A DNA stretch of 64,000 nucleotides from Knoellia subterranea KCTC 19937 (GTDB lineage: Bacteria > Actinomycetota > Actinomycetes > Actinomycetales > Dermatophilaceae), in the NCBI RefSeq assembly GCF_000768685.1, contig NZ_AVPK01000001.1, forward strand, positions 124,001 to 188,000. The letters run 5' to 3'. A model generated the notes under the pieces. The model was given only the letters and a program-made list of their open reading frames with translations. It was not told the origin of the DNA and did not search any database. This document shows, in pieces, positions 17,153 to 25,642 of this stretch. Position 1 is the first letter of the stretch. Each line of letters begins with the position of its first letter. The position numbers and the translations under genes were made by a program.

Positions 17153-17905
17153 TTGGCTGGAAGCGGCTCGGAGCTACCGGGCGCCGGCCTCACCGCCGCC
17201 GCTGCGCTCGTCCTCACGCCGCTCGCGACGCAGACCGCCACTGCGCGGACCGCCTCGAGCGCCCCACCCCGCGCGGCCGCTGCGGTGACCCAGACGCCCG
17301 GCATGGACGTCTCGTCGCACCAGGGCAACGTCAACTGGTCCTACTGGTGGGGTCAGGGCATGAAGTTCGCCTACGTCAAGGCGACCGAGGGCACGAGCTA
17401 CAAGAACCCGTACTTCGCCCAGCAGTACAACGGCTCGTACAAGGTCGGCATGATCCGCGGCGCGTACCACTTCGCCGTCCCCTCGAGCTCGAGTGGAACG
17501 GCGCAGGCGGACTACTTCGTCAACAACGGCGGTGGCTGGTCCCGCGACGGCAAGACCCTGCCGGGCGTCCTCGACATCGAGTACAACCCTTATGGCGCAA
17601 CGTGTTACGGCCTGTCCCAGGCGGGCATGCGCAGTTGGATCGCGGCCTTCACCTCGCGCTACAAGGCACGCACCGGGCGGGACGCCGTCATCTACACGAC
17701 CACGGACTGGTGGACGCGCTGCACGGGCAACACGAGCCAGTTCTCGCAGACCAACCCGCTGTGGATCGCGCGCTACAACACCTCGGTGGGGACGCTGCCG
17801 GCCGGGTGGTCGTACTACACGTTCTGGCAGTACACCGACAGCCCGCTCGACAAGAACCGTTTCAACGGCGACCTGAGCCGGCTCAAGGCCCTGGCTCTCG
17901 GCTGA
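17153..17905 (+). CDS. GH25 lysozyme, secreted; N-terminus uncertain
   Basis: Muramidase of glycoside hydrolase family 25 that cleaves the glycan strands of peptidoglycan. The domain begins at MDVSSHQGNVNWSYWW (catalytic-site Asp) and has LDIEYNPYG (catalytic Glu), AYHFAVP, VIYTTTDWW and TFWQYTDS. Before it, GAGLTAAAALVLTPLATQT looks like the hydrophobic core and cleavage region of a signal peptide. In this frame there is no ATG or GTG and no basic n-region; TTG at 17153 is the only start near. A neighbouring frame has the basic GWKRLGATG immediately before, so a frameshift in the signal sequence is likely. The catalytic domain is clear. Confidence 0.82.
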   Translation: MAGSGSELPGAGLTAAAALVLTPLATQTATARTASSAPPRAAAAVTQTPGMDVSSHQGNVNWSYWWGQGMKFAYVKATEGTSYKNPYFAQQYNGSYKVGMIRGAYHFAVPSSSSGTAQADYFVNNGGGWSRDGKTLPGVLDIEYNPYGATCYGLSQAGMRSWIAAFTSRYKARTGRDAVIYTTTDWWTRCTGNTSQFSQTNPLWIARYNTSVGTLPAGWSYYTFWQYTDSPLDKNRFNGDLSRLKALALG

Positions 17906-17943
17906 GCGCGCTAGCCGCCTGTCGCCAAGCGACGGGGCATGCG

Positions 17944-17978
17944 CGAGGGCCCGTCACCGATGTGGTGACGGGCCCTCG
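17944..17978. terminator. 15-bp hairpin between converging genes
   Basis: Perfect stem 17944-17958 with 17964-17978 and a 5-base loop, between the ends of the lysozyme gene (+) and rpsT (-). No U-tract; bidirectional terminator. Confidence 0.8.
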
Positions 17979-18000
17979 TGCGGTGAGCCAGGCGGCTGGA

Positions 18001-18261
18001 TCAGAGGCTGTTGGCCTTCTTGGCCAGCGCCGACTTCTTGTTGGCCGCGTTGTTCTTGTGCAGAACACCCTTGCTGACGGCCTTGTCGAGCTTCTTGGAC
18101 GCCACCTTGAGCGCGTCCTTCGCCTCGTCAGCCTTGCCGGCCTCCGCGAGCTCGCGGAACTTGCGGACGGCCGTGCGGACGTCCGACTTGATGGCCTTGT
18201 TGCGCTCGGTCGCGACCTTGTTGGTCTTGATGCGCTTGAGCTGGGACTTGATGTTTGCCAC
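18001..18261 (-). CDS. rpsT: 30S ribosomal protein S20
   Basis: Primary 16S rRNA-binding protein of the small subunit, 86 residues, almost entirely helical and Lys/Ala-rich. The GTG at 18261 gives the family's standard start [25 protein letters not shown] and the C-terminal [15 protein letters not shown] are typical. The 228 bases upstream, to the end of holA, hold its promoter and leader and one octamer copy (18448), with no gene. S20 commonly represses its own translation; a short GC-rich hairpin around 18303-18315 lies in the leader, but its role is not shown. Confidence 0.96.
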   Translation of the reverse strand: MANIKSQLKRIKTNKVATERNKAIKSDVRTAVRKFRELAEAGKADEAKDALKVASKKLDKAVSKGVLHKNNAANKKSALAKKANSL

Positions 18262-18489
18262 GAAGAGAAACTTTCTGAAGAGGTCGGTGATTGCCGTGAG
18301 AGGGCGGCAGCCGCCGTTCGGGACCGGGAGTGGGGACACCCTTGCGTGAACCGCGACTGGATGAAGCAACGTACGCGCACGACCTGAGCGCGCACGCAAG
18401 GACCAAATTTACCAGCGCGGATGCCTCGCGGGCAAAACGACCATGGCGTATGCCGTCCGCTCGCCTTCGTCGGTCGCCTCGCCTACCGC

Positions 18490-19476
18490 TCAGCAGTCAC
18501 CCTCGGCCTTCTCGCGCGTGATCGTGAGGACCGCGCGCTCGACGGCGTAGACGGGGTCACGACCGCCACCCTTGACCTCGAAATCTGCTGCCGCAACCGC
18601 CTGGAGGGATCGGGCCAGGGCCTCGGCGGTCCACCCGTTGAGGGAACGGCGGGCCTTGTCGACCTGCCACGGAGCCATGCCGAGGTCTCTCGCGAGGTCG
18701 ACGGACCGGCCACGGCCCGCTGAACCGACCTTGATGAGCTGTCGGAGTTGTTGGGCCAGGACTGCCACGATCGGCACGGGGTCGACACCGACCGCGATGG
18801 CATGGCGCAAGAGGCGCAGCGCTTCCCCCGCGTTGCCGGCAACGGCGGCGTCGGCGACTCGGAAGCCGGTCGCCTCCACCTTGCCCCCGTGATAGGTGAG
18901 CACGACCTGGTCGTCGATCGTCCCAGTCGTGTCGGCGATGAGCTGCTGGCAGGCCGCAGCCAGTTCGCGCAGGTCCTTGCCGATGGCGTCGACGAGCGCC
19001 TGGACCGCCTGTGGCGTCGCCCTGCGCTTGGCCCGTCGGAACTCGTTCATGGCGAAGTCGGCCTTGTCGCGATCGGTCTTGATCGCCGGGGCGTCGATGA
19101 CGCGGGCCCTGGACTTCTTGAGGGTGTCGAGGACCTTCTTGCCGCGGTTGCCGCCCTTGTGGGTCACCACGAGGGTGAGGTCCTCCGGCGGCGCAGCGAG
19201 GTACGCAAGGAGGTCCTGCTGGAGCTCGTCGGTCGCCTCGTCGAGGTCGTGGACCACGACCGCTTTGTCGCCGCCGAAGAGCGACGGGCTCGCGTGGACC
19301 ATCAGCTCGCCCGGGTCGTAGGCACTCGCGTGGAGGCGGATGACCTCGACGTCCGGGGTGCGCTCACGGATGGCCTGAAGCGTCTCCGCGAGGCCGCGCT
19401 CGGCGAGCACCTGCTCCGGCCCGGCGATGAGCACGAGCGGTGGCACGCGGCGCTGCACCTCGACGAGATCACTCAC
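18490..19476 (-). CDS. holA: DNA polymerase III subunit delta
   Basis: Clamp-loader delta subunit that opens the DnaN sliding clamp. 328 residues from the GTG at 19476 (VSDLVEVQRRVPPLVL). The AAA+-like N-terminal part has LIAGPEQVLAERGLAETL and HASPSLFGGDKAVVVHDLD; the central part has DLTLVVTHKGGNRGKKVLD and the C-terminal collar domain has LLRHAIAVGVDPVPIVAVL. Upstream of holA in many actinobacteria come comEA and comEC; here a DinG-like helicase stands there instead. Positioned next to rpsT as usual. Confidence 0.93.
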   Translation of the reverse strand: MSDLVEVQRRVPPLVLIAGPEQVLAERGLAETLQAIRERTPDVEVIRLHASAYDPGELMVHASPSLFGGDKAVVVHDLDEATDELQQDLLAYLAAPPEDLTLVVTHKGGNRGKKVLDTLKKSRARVIDAPAIKTDRDKADFAMNEFRRAKRRATPQAVQALVDAIGKDLRELAAACQQLIADTTGTIDDQVVLTYHGGKVEATGFRVADAAVAGNAGEALRLLRHAIAVGVDPVPIVAVLAQQLRQLIKVGSAGRGRSVDLARDLGMAPWQVDKARRSLNGWTAEALARSLQAVAAADFEVKGGGRDPVYAVERAVLTITREKAEGDC

Positions 19477-19514
19477 GGCGGTCACTCTGCCACGAACCCC
19501 CGACGCCGCCCGTC

Positions 19515-19590
19515 GGTCAGGGGTCGTGGGTCGGTCGCTGGTCGCGTGGCCCCTGACCCATGACACGACCCCCGACTGACGCAGTCAGTC
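19515..19590. terminator. overlapping alternative hairpins after the DinG-like gene
   Basis: Two 9-bp stems share the same central GGGG and cannot form together: 19515-19523 with 19550-19558, or 19520-19528 with 19564-19572. A third small hairpin (19574-19590, 7-bp arms) covers the stop codon of the DinG-like gene. All lie in the 108-base gap on the exit side of that gene, so a termination or 3'-end protection role is likely. Confidence 0.5.
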
Positions 19591-21864
19591 GAAGCTGAGC
19601 GTGCTGCCGGTGCCGGCCTCGAGACCCAGTCCCTCGAGGCGGGCGGCAATGACGTCCTTGGGCAGCTCGAGGGACTCGCTCAGCTCCTCAAGATCGAGGC
19701 CGAGCTCGACACCGTCGCGCAGCTCCTCGTCCTCCTGCTCGCTCCACGCGTGCCCCTGCGTGACCGCCGTGCGGGCGGAGGGAGCGGGCGCGGGGGCCGT
19801 CGCCACCGGGCGGGTATCAGTCGCGTCGACTGCGCCCTTGACCTCGGCGTCACCCATCGCCGTGCCCTTGATCGCGCCGGTGAGACCGCGCAGGGCCGGG
19901 TCGGCCACGTCGAGAGGTGGAGGCGCCGTCTGGTCCAGGCGCTGGAGCGCATTGAGCACGAGGTTGCGATCGGACGTCGGCCAGAACGGTGGCAACGAAC
20001 GCTGGAGGAACCCGGCATACCGGGCGCTCATCATTCGCGAGTCGAGGAAGGCGACGACTCCGCGGTCGTCTCCACGTCGGATGAGGCGACCGGCGCCCTG
20101 CGCGAGCCGCAGCGCGGCGTGCGTCGCCGAGACGGCCATGAAGCCGTTGCCGCCCATCTGCGCGATCGCCTGCGAGCGCGCGGAGGCGAGTGGGTCGTCA
20201 GGCCGCGGGAACGGGATGCGGTCGATGATGACCAGTTGGCAGCTCGAGCCGGGGACGTCGACGCCCTGCCAGAGGCTCAGCGTGCCGAAGAGGCAGGTCC
20301 GCGGATCGCGCGCGAACTGCCGCACGAGCGTCGAGATCTGGTCCTCGCCCTGGCACAGAACGGAGAGTTCGCCGTCGAGATCCTTGAGGCGTTCGCGCAT
20401 CTCGTCGGTCGCGGCACGGGCTGCGCGCATCGAGGAGAAGAGTCCGAGGGTACGTCCACCGGCAGCGCGGACGAGGGCCTCGATCTCGTCCATGCTCTCG
20501 GGCGAGGCCCCGTCGCGACCGGGCGGCGGGAGGTGCTTGGCGACGTAGGCGATGCCCTGCTGCGGATAGTCGAACGGACTCCCGACGTCGAGCCCGGTCC
20601 ATTTCGGCGAGCCCTCACCGCGGAGCCCGATCGTGCCGGCGACCGCGTCGAACGTGCCGCCGAGCTCGAGGGTCGCCGACGTGAGCACGACCGTCCGGTC
20701 CTCGAAGATCTTGTCGCGCACGAGCATCGCCACACTCATCGGTGCCACACGCAGGACGCTCCCCCGCCGCGGATCCTTGTTGACCCAGACGACGTCGAGC
20801 TCGCGGTCCTCGAGGATGCGCGAGGCATTCTCGTTGAGCTCGTCGACCGCGACACGGGCGACCTGTCGCGCACCGTCGATCTCGGTGCCGGGCTGCGGTT
20901 TGAGCTCGGACTGCACTTGCCGGGTGGTGTCGCGCAGCCGCGCGAGGGCGAGCCCGAGGTTGTCGGGCATGCCGGTGAGTCGCCCTTCCGGGATCTCGTC
21001 CAGAACCGATTCGAGGAAGGTGGCTGCGTCGTCGATCGTCTCGCTGGAGTCGGCCTGCTTGCCGGCGCGCTTGGCAGCGGTGCGGGCCATCGATGGCGTG
21101 ATCTCGTCGGTGATCGTGGCGGTGACCCTGTCGACGAGCTCGTGGGCCTCGTCGACGACGAGGACATCGTGCTCGGGCAGCATCTGTCGGCCCTCGAAGG
21201 CGTCGATCGCCATGAACGAGTGGTTCGTGACGATGACGTCGACCTCTTTGGCGGCCTCGCGGGAGCGCTCGACGAAGCACTCGGTGACCATGGGGCACTT
21301 GCTGCCCATGCACTCGTGCGCGCTGACGGACACCTGTCGCCAGGCGCGTTCGCTGACGCCGGGGACGAGTTCGTCGCGATCGCCGGACTCGGTCTCACCG
21401 GCCCACTCGCGCAGTCGGACGATCTCCTTGCCGAGCCAGCCGGCCTGCTGGTCGACGTCGCCGACGCTCAGGAGCGAGTCGGCGTCGTCATCGGGGAAGC
21501 CGCCCTCAAGCTTGTGCAGGCAGACGTAATTGCGGCGGCCCTTGACGATCGCATAGGTCGGGCGCCGACCGAGCAGCGGGTGGAGGGAGTCGGCGACGCG
21601 GGGCATGTCACGGTCGACGATCTGCGCCTGCAGGGCCAGGGTCGCCGTGGCGACGACCGCTGGCTTGCCGACGTCCATGGCGTGCTGGACGGCCGGGACA
21701 AGGTAGGCGAGGGACTTTCCGGTGCCGGTTCCCGCCTGCACGAGAAGGTGCTCACCCGTGTCGACGGCATGCGCGACGGCCTTGGCCATCGTCACCTGGC
21801 CGGGGCGTTCGCTGCCCCCGACTCCGCTGACGGCAGCATGCAGAAGGTCGTCGAGAGTCGCCAC
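19585..21864 (-). CDS. DinG-like ATP-dependent DNA helicase
   Basis: Superfamily 2 helicase of the XPD/DinG group, 759 residues. Walker A is GTGTGKSLAYLVP near residue 45. The iron-sulfur cluster cysteines are in NYVCLHKLEGG and CMGSKCPMVTECF. The DEAH box is VVDEAHELVDR. Motif VI lies near LAQGAGRLIRRGDDRG. A C-terminal tail of about 90 residues (HAWSEQEDEELRDGVELG) with acidic and helix-turn-helix-like character follows the helicase core. DinG unwinds D-loops, R-loops and G-quadruplexes; the exact role here is inferred from the family. No SOS box is visible upstream. Confidence 0.9.
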   Translation of the reverse strand: MATLDDLLHAAVSGVGGSERPGQVTMAKAVAHAVDTGEHLLVQAGTGTGKSLAYLVPAVQHAMDVGKPAVVATATLALQAQIVDRDMPRVADSLHPLLGRRPTYAIVKGRRNYVCLHKLEGGFPDDDADSLLSVGDVDQQAGWLGKEIVRLREWAGETESGDRDELVPGVSERAWRQVSVSAHECMGSKCPMVTECFVERSREAAKEVDVIVTNHSFMAIDAFEGRQMLPEHDVLVVDEAHELVDRVTATITDEITPSMARTAAKRAGKQADSSETIDDAATFLESVLDEIPEGRLTGMPDNLGLALARLRDTTRQVQSELKPQPGTEIDGARQVARVAVDELNENASRILEDRELDVVWVNKDPRRGSVLRVAPMSVAMLVRDKIFEDRTVVLTSATLELGGTFDAVAGTIGLRGEGSPKWTGLDVGSPFDYPQQGIAYVAKHLPPPGRDGASPESMDEIEALVRAAGGRTLGLFSSMRAARAATDEMRERLKDLDGELSVLCQGEDQISTLVRQFARDPRTCLFGTLSLWQGVDVPGSSCQLVIIDRIPFPRPDDPLASARSQAIAQMGGNGFMAVSATHAALRLAQGAGRLIRRGDDRGVVAFLDSRMMSARYAGFLQRSLPPFWPTSDRNLVLNALQRLDQTAPPPLDVADPALRGLTGAIKGTAMGDAEVKGAVDATDTRPVATAPAPAPSARTAVTQGHAWSEQEDEELRDGVELGLDLEELSESLELPKDVIAARLEGLGLEAGTGSTLSFD

Positions 21865-21922
21865 CGGATCACCCTATGCCGACCGCCCGACAGCCCTCGC
21901 CCGCCATCCACAGGCCCGTTCT

Positions 21923-21992
21923 CAACTCGCCCATTCCTCCCCTCCGGGACAGTGAATCATTGACGTCCCGGAGGGGAGGAATGGGCGAGTTG
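21923..21992. repeat. 28-bp perfect inverted repeat
   Basis: Arms 21923-21950 and 21965-21992 are exact reverse complements over 28 bases, separated by a 14-base A/T-richer loop. It lies 57 bases past the end of the SDR gene at 22049, on its exit side, and 58 bases before the start of the DinG-like gene. No U-tract. It is the longest perfect stem in the window and may be a terminator or a cruciform-forming site. Confidence 0.9.
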
Positions 21993-22048
21993 GGCACACA
22001 GGTGAGCGGCCGGCATACCGGCGCGTCGGTCCCGGGTTGCGCGAGCGG

Positions 22049-22882
22049 TCAGACGGCGCCGGGCTTCTGCATGAGGCCGCCGTCGGCCATGACCGTCGTC
22101 GCGGTGATGTAGGACGCCTGGTCGCTCGCCGCCCAGCAGACGATCTTGCCCATCTCCTCGGGCGATCCGATGTAGCCGAGCGGGATGGCGGCCTCCAGCG
22201 CCTTCGTCTCCTCGGGCGTGTCGTCGGCGTTGATCGGCGTGTTGATGGCGCCGGGGCCGACGCCGATCATGCGGATGTGGTCGGGGCCGAGCTCGACGCC
22301 GGCGGTGCGGGTCAGCATGCGCATGCCGCCCTTGGAGACGCAATAGGCGAGGTCGCTCGGCATGGGCCAGTCCTCGTGCGTCGATGTGATGTTGATGATG
22401 ACGCCGCCGTCGCCCTGAATGCGCATCTGCTCGGCGGCGAGCTTGGAGCCGAAGACCGCGCCCTTGAGGTTGATGTTCATGAGGAGGTCGTACTTCTCCT
22501 CGGTGAGCGACTCGAGCGTCTCGCCGAACTCGACCCCTGCGTTGTTGACCATGACGTCGAGCCGACCGAACTCCTTGACAGCGGTGTCGACGAGCTTCTG
22601 CAGATCCGCGACCTTGGAGACGTCGGCCTCGCAGCCGACCGCCTCTCCCCCGGCCTTCTCGATGTCCGCGATGATCGCGTCAGTCGCCTCGGGGTGGGAG
22701 ACGTAGTCGATGACGACCTTGGCGCCCTGAGCGGCGGCCTCTCGGACGATGCCCTCGCCGATCCCGGAGTTGCCGCCGGTCACGATGACGACCTTCCCCT
22801 CAAGCGGTCGTATGCCGTCCGCGGCCTCGGTCTTCGCGCTCGCCTTCGTGGTTGCGGGCTTCTTCTTCGGGGCCGGACTCAT
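22049..22882 (-). CDS. SDR family oxidoreductase (glucose dehydrogenase-like)
   Basis: Short-chain dehydrogenase of 277 residues. A Lys/Ala-rich extension (APKKKPATTKASAKTE) precedes the fold. The glycine motif is TGGNSGIG, followed by EADVSKV, NNAGVEFGE and the catalytic Tyr-Lys in YCVSKGG; the C-terminus has VMADGGLMQKPG. The motif set resembles glucose-1-dehydrogenase/stress YhdF-type members. Its ATG overlaps the stop of the upstream glycosidase gene as ATGA, so the two are translationally coupled and may act on related sugars. Substrate unknown. Confidence 0.9.
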   Translation of the reverse strand: MSPAPKKKPATTKASAKTEAADGIRPLEGKVVIVTGGNSGIGEGIVREAAAQGAKVVIDYVSHPEATDAIIADIEKAGGEAVGCEADVSKVADLQKLVDTAVKEFGRLDVMVNNAGVEFGETLESLTEEKYDLLMNINLKGAVFGSKLAAEQMRIQGDGGVIINITSTHEDWPMPSDLAYCVSKGGMRMLTRTAGVELGPDHIRMIGVGPGAINTPINADDTPEETKALEAAIPLGYIGSPEEMGKIVCWAASDQASYITATTVMADGGLMQKPGAV

Positions 22883-25605
22883 GAGTCGATCTCCTCGCGC
22901 AGCTGGTCGGGTGTCGTGCAGATGAGGTGGGCGACAAGTGCCGTCCACCCGGTCTGGTGCGAGGCGCCGAGGCCCACACCGTTGTCTCCGTTGAAGTGTT
23001 CGCTGAACGTCGGGTGCGTGTCCCAGAGCGGACCGCCGGGATACTCGCGCGGCGTGCCCGGCCGACGACCGTCAGCGCCGGGCAGGAAGAGGGAGATGAG
23101 CCGGCTTCGGACGCCGATTGCGGCCTCCTCCAACGGCATTCGCGTCCCAGAGCCTGTCGGGAACTCCACCTCGACATCCCCATCGGCACCCTCGGCGATG
23201 ACGAGCAGCGCATCGAGGATGAGGACATTCGTCGGGAACCAGATCGGTCCCCGCCAGTTGGAGTTGCCACCGAACATGCCGTTGAGTGACTCGCCGGGTG
23301 AGTACTGGATGTGCATCGACGTCCCACCGACCTCGACTTCGACGCCCTCGCGGTAGGCCGCCGACAGCGACCGGATCCCGTGCGGTGAGAGGAACTCACC
23401 TTCGTCGAAGAGCCGCCGCAGCATCGCCTCGAGACGGGTTCGGACGACGGGCGTGAGGCTGTTGTGGACCACGTCGCCGTCCTGGCTGTGGAGCAGCGAG
23501 TCGGTGAGGTCGGGGCGTCGGTCCTGCAGCCAGCGCAGCCGCGACTCGAAGTCGGGCAACTCCTCGAAGGCCCACGCCGGCACGTTGGCGACCGCGATCA
23601 GCGGCAGCAACCCGACAAGAGAACGGACCCGCACCGGAGAGCCGTTGCCGTCCGGGTCGACGAGGACGTCGTAGAAGAACTCGTCGGCGTCGTCCCACAG
23701 CGACACCCCCTCGGTGCCGAACGTCTCCATCGCCTCGGCGATCGAGAAGAAGTGCTCAAGGAAGGTGGTGGCGAGCCCGTCCCAGTTGCGGTCGACCCGG
23801 CTGAGCTCCAACGCCATCCGCAGCATCTGCAAGCACGTGAACGCCATCCAGCTCGTCGCATCCGACTGCTCGAGCCGCCAGCCGTCGGGCACTTCGCGCG
23901 ACCGGTCGAAGACGCTGATGTTGTCCATCCCGAGGAAGCCGCCCTCGAAGAGGTTCGACCCGTCGGAGTCCTTGCGGTTGAGCCACCAGGTGAAATTGAA
24001 CATCAGCTTGGTGAAGACGCGGATGAGGAAGCCGTGGTCGCGCGCGCCGTCGAGGACGTAGACGTGCCAGGCGGCCCAGGCGTGAACGGGCGGGTTGACG
24101 TCGCCGAACTGCCATTCGTATGCCGGGAGCTGGCCGTTGGGATGTTGGCTCCACTCCCGGCACATCAGCATGAGCTGGTTCTTCGCGAACTGGGGGTCGA
24201 TGTGGGCGATGGCGACCGTGTGGAAGGCGAGGTCCCAGGCGGCGAACCACGGGTACTCCCATTCGTCCGGCATCGAGATGACGTCGGCGAGCGCAAGGTG
24301 GGTCCACGAGGTGTTGCGGGCGTACGGCTCGCGAGCGCGCCGGGCCTCGGGTGGCGGCGGGTAGGCCGGATCGCCCTCGAGCCACTCGCGCACGTTGTAG
24401 CGGTACAGCTGCTTGCACCAGTTGAGCCCGGCGAAGGCGCGCCGTGCGACGAGCCGGTCCTCGTCGGCGGTGTGCTCGGGGATGACGGCGCCATAGAACT
24501 CGTCGGCCTCACCGCGCCGAGTCGCGAGCACCTCATCGAAGCCGACACCGAACGCGTCCTCGGCCCGCAGGTCGTCGGACGCACCGTCCACCCACGCGTC
24601 GTCATGGAGGCGCAGCCGGACGCGCACCGTCTCACCGGGAGCGACCGCGTCGAAGTGGTAGTGCAGCCCGACCTTGGTGCCGCGTCCGTCGGTCGCGAGC
24701 AGACTCGGGTCGCCGTGGACGATGGCCTGATCGATGGCGTTCTTGGGGTGGGCGCTGCGGCTGTCCCCCGCATCCGCCCCGAAGACCTCGGCAACGTTGG
24801 TCTCGTTGTCGCAGACAAGGACGTCCGGCGTCCCCTCCGCGAGCAACTCGACGACGCCGATGTGGGCGTGCGTCGCACGCAGCATGACGCACCCCGACGG
24901 CGCGTCCCCGACGACCTCGATCACCGGCTGACGCGTGTCCCGCCCCCACGCCCACGTGTTGCGGAACCAGAACTGCGGCACAAGATCGAGCGGCGCCGGG
25001 TCCGGCCCGTGGTTCGTCGCCTCGAACGTCACGAGCACGTCCCCCGGCGCAGCCTTCGCGTGCGTCGTCACGACATCGAAGAAGCGGTCCTCGGCAAGCA
25101 CCCCGGTGTCGACGAGCTGGAACTCGGGCACGTCGTAACCGCGAGCCGCATTCTCACTGCGCAGGACGGCATACGGGAATGCCTTTTGGGGGTAGCGGTA
25201 GAGATGCTGCGCCCAGGAGTGCGTCGGTGTCGCGTCGAGGTGCCACCAGTACTCCTTGGCGTCCTCGCCGTGATTGCCCTCCTCGTTGGTGAGGCCGAAG
25301 AGGCGCTCCTTGAGTCGGTCGTCCTGCCCGTTCCACATCGCGATGGCGAGGTTGAGGAAGCCGTAGCGGTCGCACAGTCCGGCGATCCCGTCCTCACCCC
25401 ACCGATAGGCGCGGGCGTGGGCGTGGTCGAACGGGAAGAAGTCCCAGGCGTTGCCGTTCTCGGAATAGTCCTCGCGGACCGTCCCCCACTGCCGCCCGGA
25501 GACGAAGGGCCCCCACGCGCGCCACACGTCGCCATCGTGAGGTGAGTTCTCGAGTCGTTGGTGCTCCGCGGTGCTGGGGCGCTGTTCGGGCTCGACAGAC
25601 GTCAT
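22879..25605 (-). CDS. MGH1-like / GH63-type glycoside hydrolase
   Basis: Large cytoplasmic protein of 908 residues with no signal peptide, in the (alpha/alpha)6-barrel group that includes GH63 and mannosylglycerate-hydrolase-like (MGH1) enzymes. The N-terminal region (GRQWGTVREDYSENGNAWD) is followed by a beta-sandwich part and then the barrel with SMPDEWEYPWFAAWDLAFH, GDVNPPVHAWAAWHVY, LFEGGFLGMDNISVFDRS and NSNWRGPIWFPTN. The start at 25605 (MTSVEPEQRPST) was chosen over upstream possibilities because the family begins soon after. Substrate is not known; a glucosylglycerate- or mannosylglycerate-like solute is possible. Coupled to the SDR gene. Confidence 0.87.
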   Translation of the reverse strand: MTSVEPEQRPSTAEHQRLENSPHDGDVWRAWGPFVSGRQWGTVREDYSENGNAWDFFPFDHAHARAYRWGEDGIAGLCDRYGFLNLAIAMWNGQDDRLKERLFGLTNEEGNHGEDAKEYWWHLDATPTHSWAQHLYRYPQKAFPYAVLRSENAARGYDVPEFQLVDTGVLAEDRFFDVVTTHAKAAPGDVLVTFEATNHGPDPAPLDLVPQFWFRNTWAWGRDTRQPVIEVVGDAPSGCVMLRATHAHIGVVELLAEGTPDVLVCDNETNVAEVFGADAGDSRSAHPKNAIDQAIVHGDPSLLATDGRGTKVGLHYHFDAVAPGETVRVRLRLHDDAWVDGASDDLRAEDAFGVGFDEVLATRRGEADEFYGAVIPEHTADEDRLVARRAFAGLNWCKQLYRYNVREWLEGDPAYPPPPEARRAREPYARNTSWTHLALADVISMPDEWEYPWFAAWDLAFHTVAIAHIDPQFAKNQLMLMCREWSQHPNGQLPAYEWQFGDVNPPVHAWAAWHVYVLDGARDHGFLIRVFTKLMFNFTWWLNRKDSDGSNLFEGGFLGMDNISVFDRSREVPDGWRLEQSDATSWMAFTCLQMLRMALELSRVDRNWDGLATTFLEHFFSIAEAMETFGTEGVSLWDDADEFFYDVLVDPDGNGSPVRVRSLVGLLPLIAVANVPAWAFEELPDFESRLRWLQDRRPDLTDSLLHSQDGDVVHNSLTPVVRTRLEAMLRRLFDEGEFLSPHGIRSLSAAYREGVEVEVGGTSMHIQYSPGESLNGMFGGNSNWRGPIWFPTNVLILDALLVIAEGADGDVEVEFPTGSGTRMPLEEAAIGVRSRLISLFLPGADGRRPGTPREYPGGPLWDTHPTFSEHFNGDNGVGLGASHQTGWTALVAHLICTTPDQLREEIDS

Positions 25606-25642
25606 GCCCCCACCTTGGCATGTGGCTGCGAGAATGTCCGGG

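Noticed and set aside
23464-25545. 693-codon open frame on the plus strand
   Set aside because: Antisense shadow of the MGH1-like glycosidase; no recognised domain and no ribosome site.
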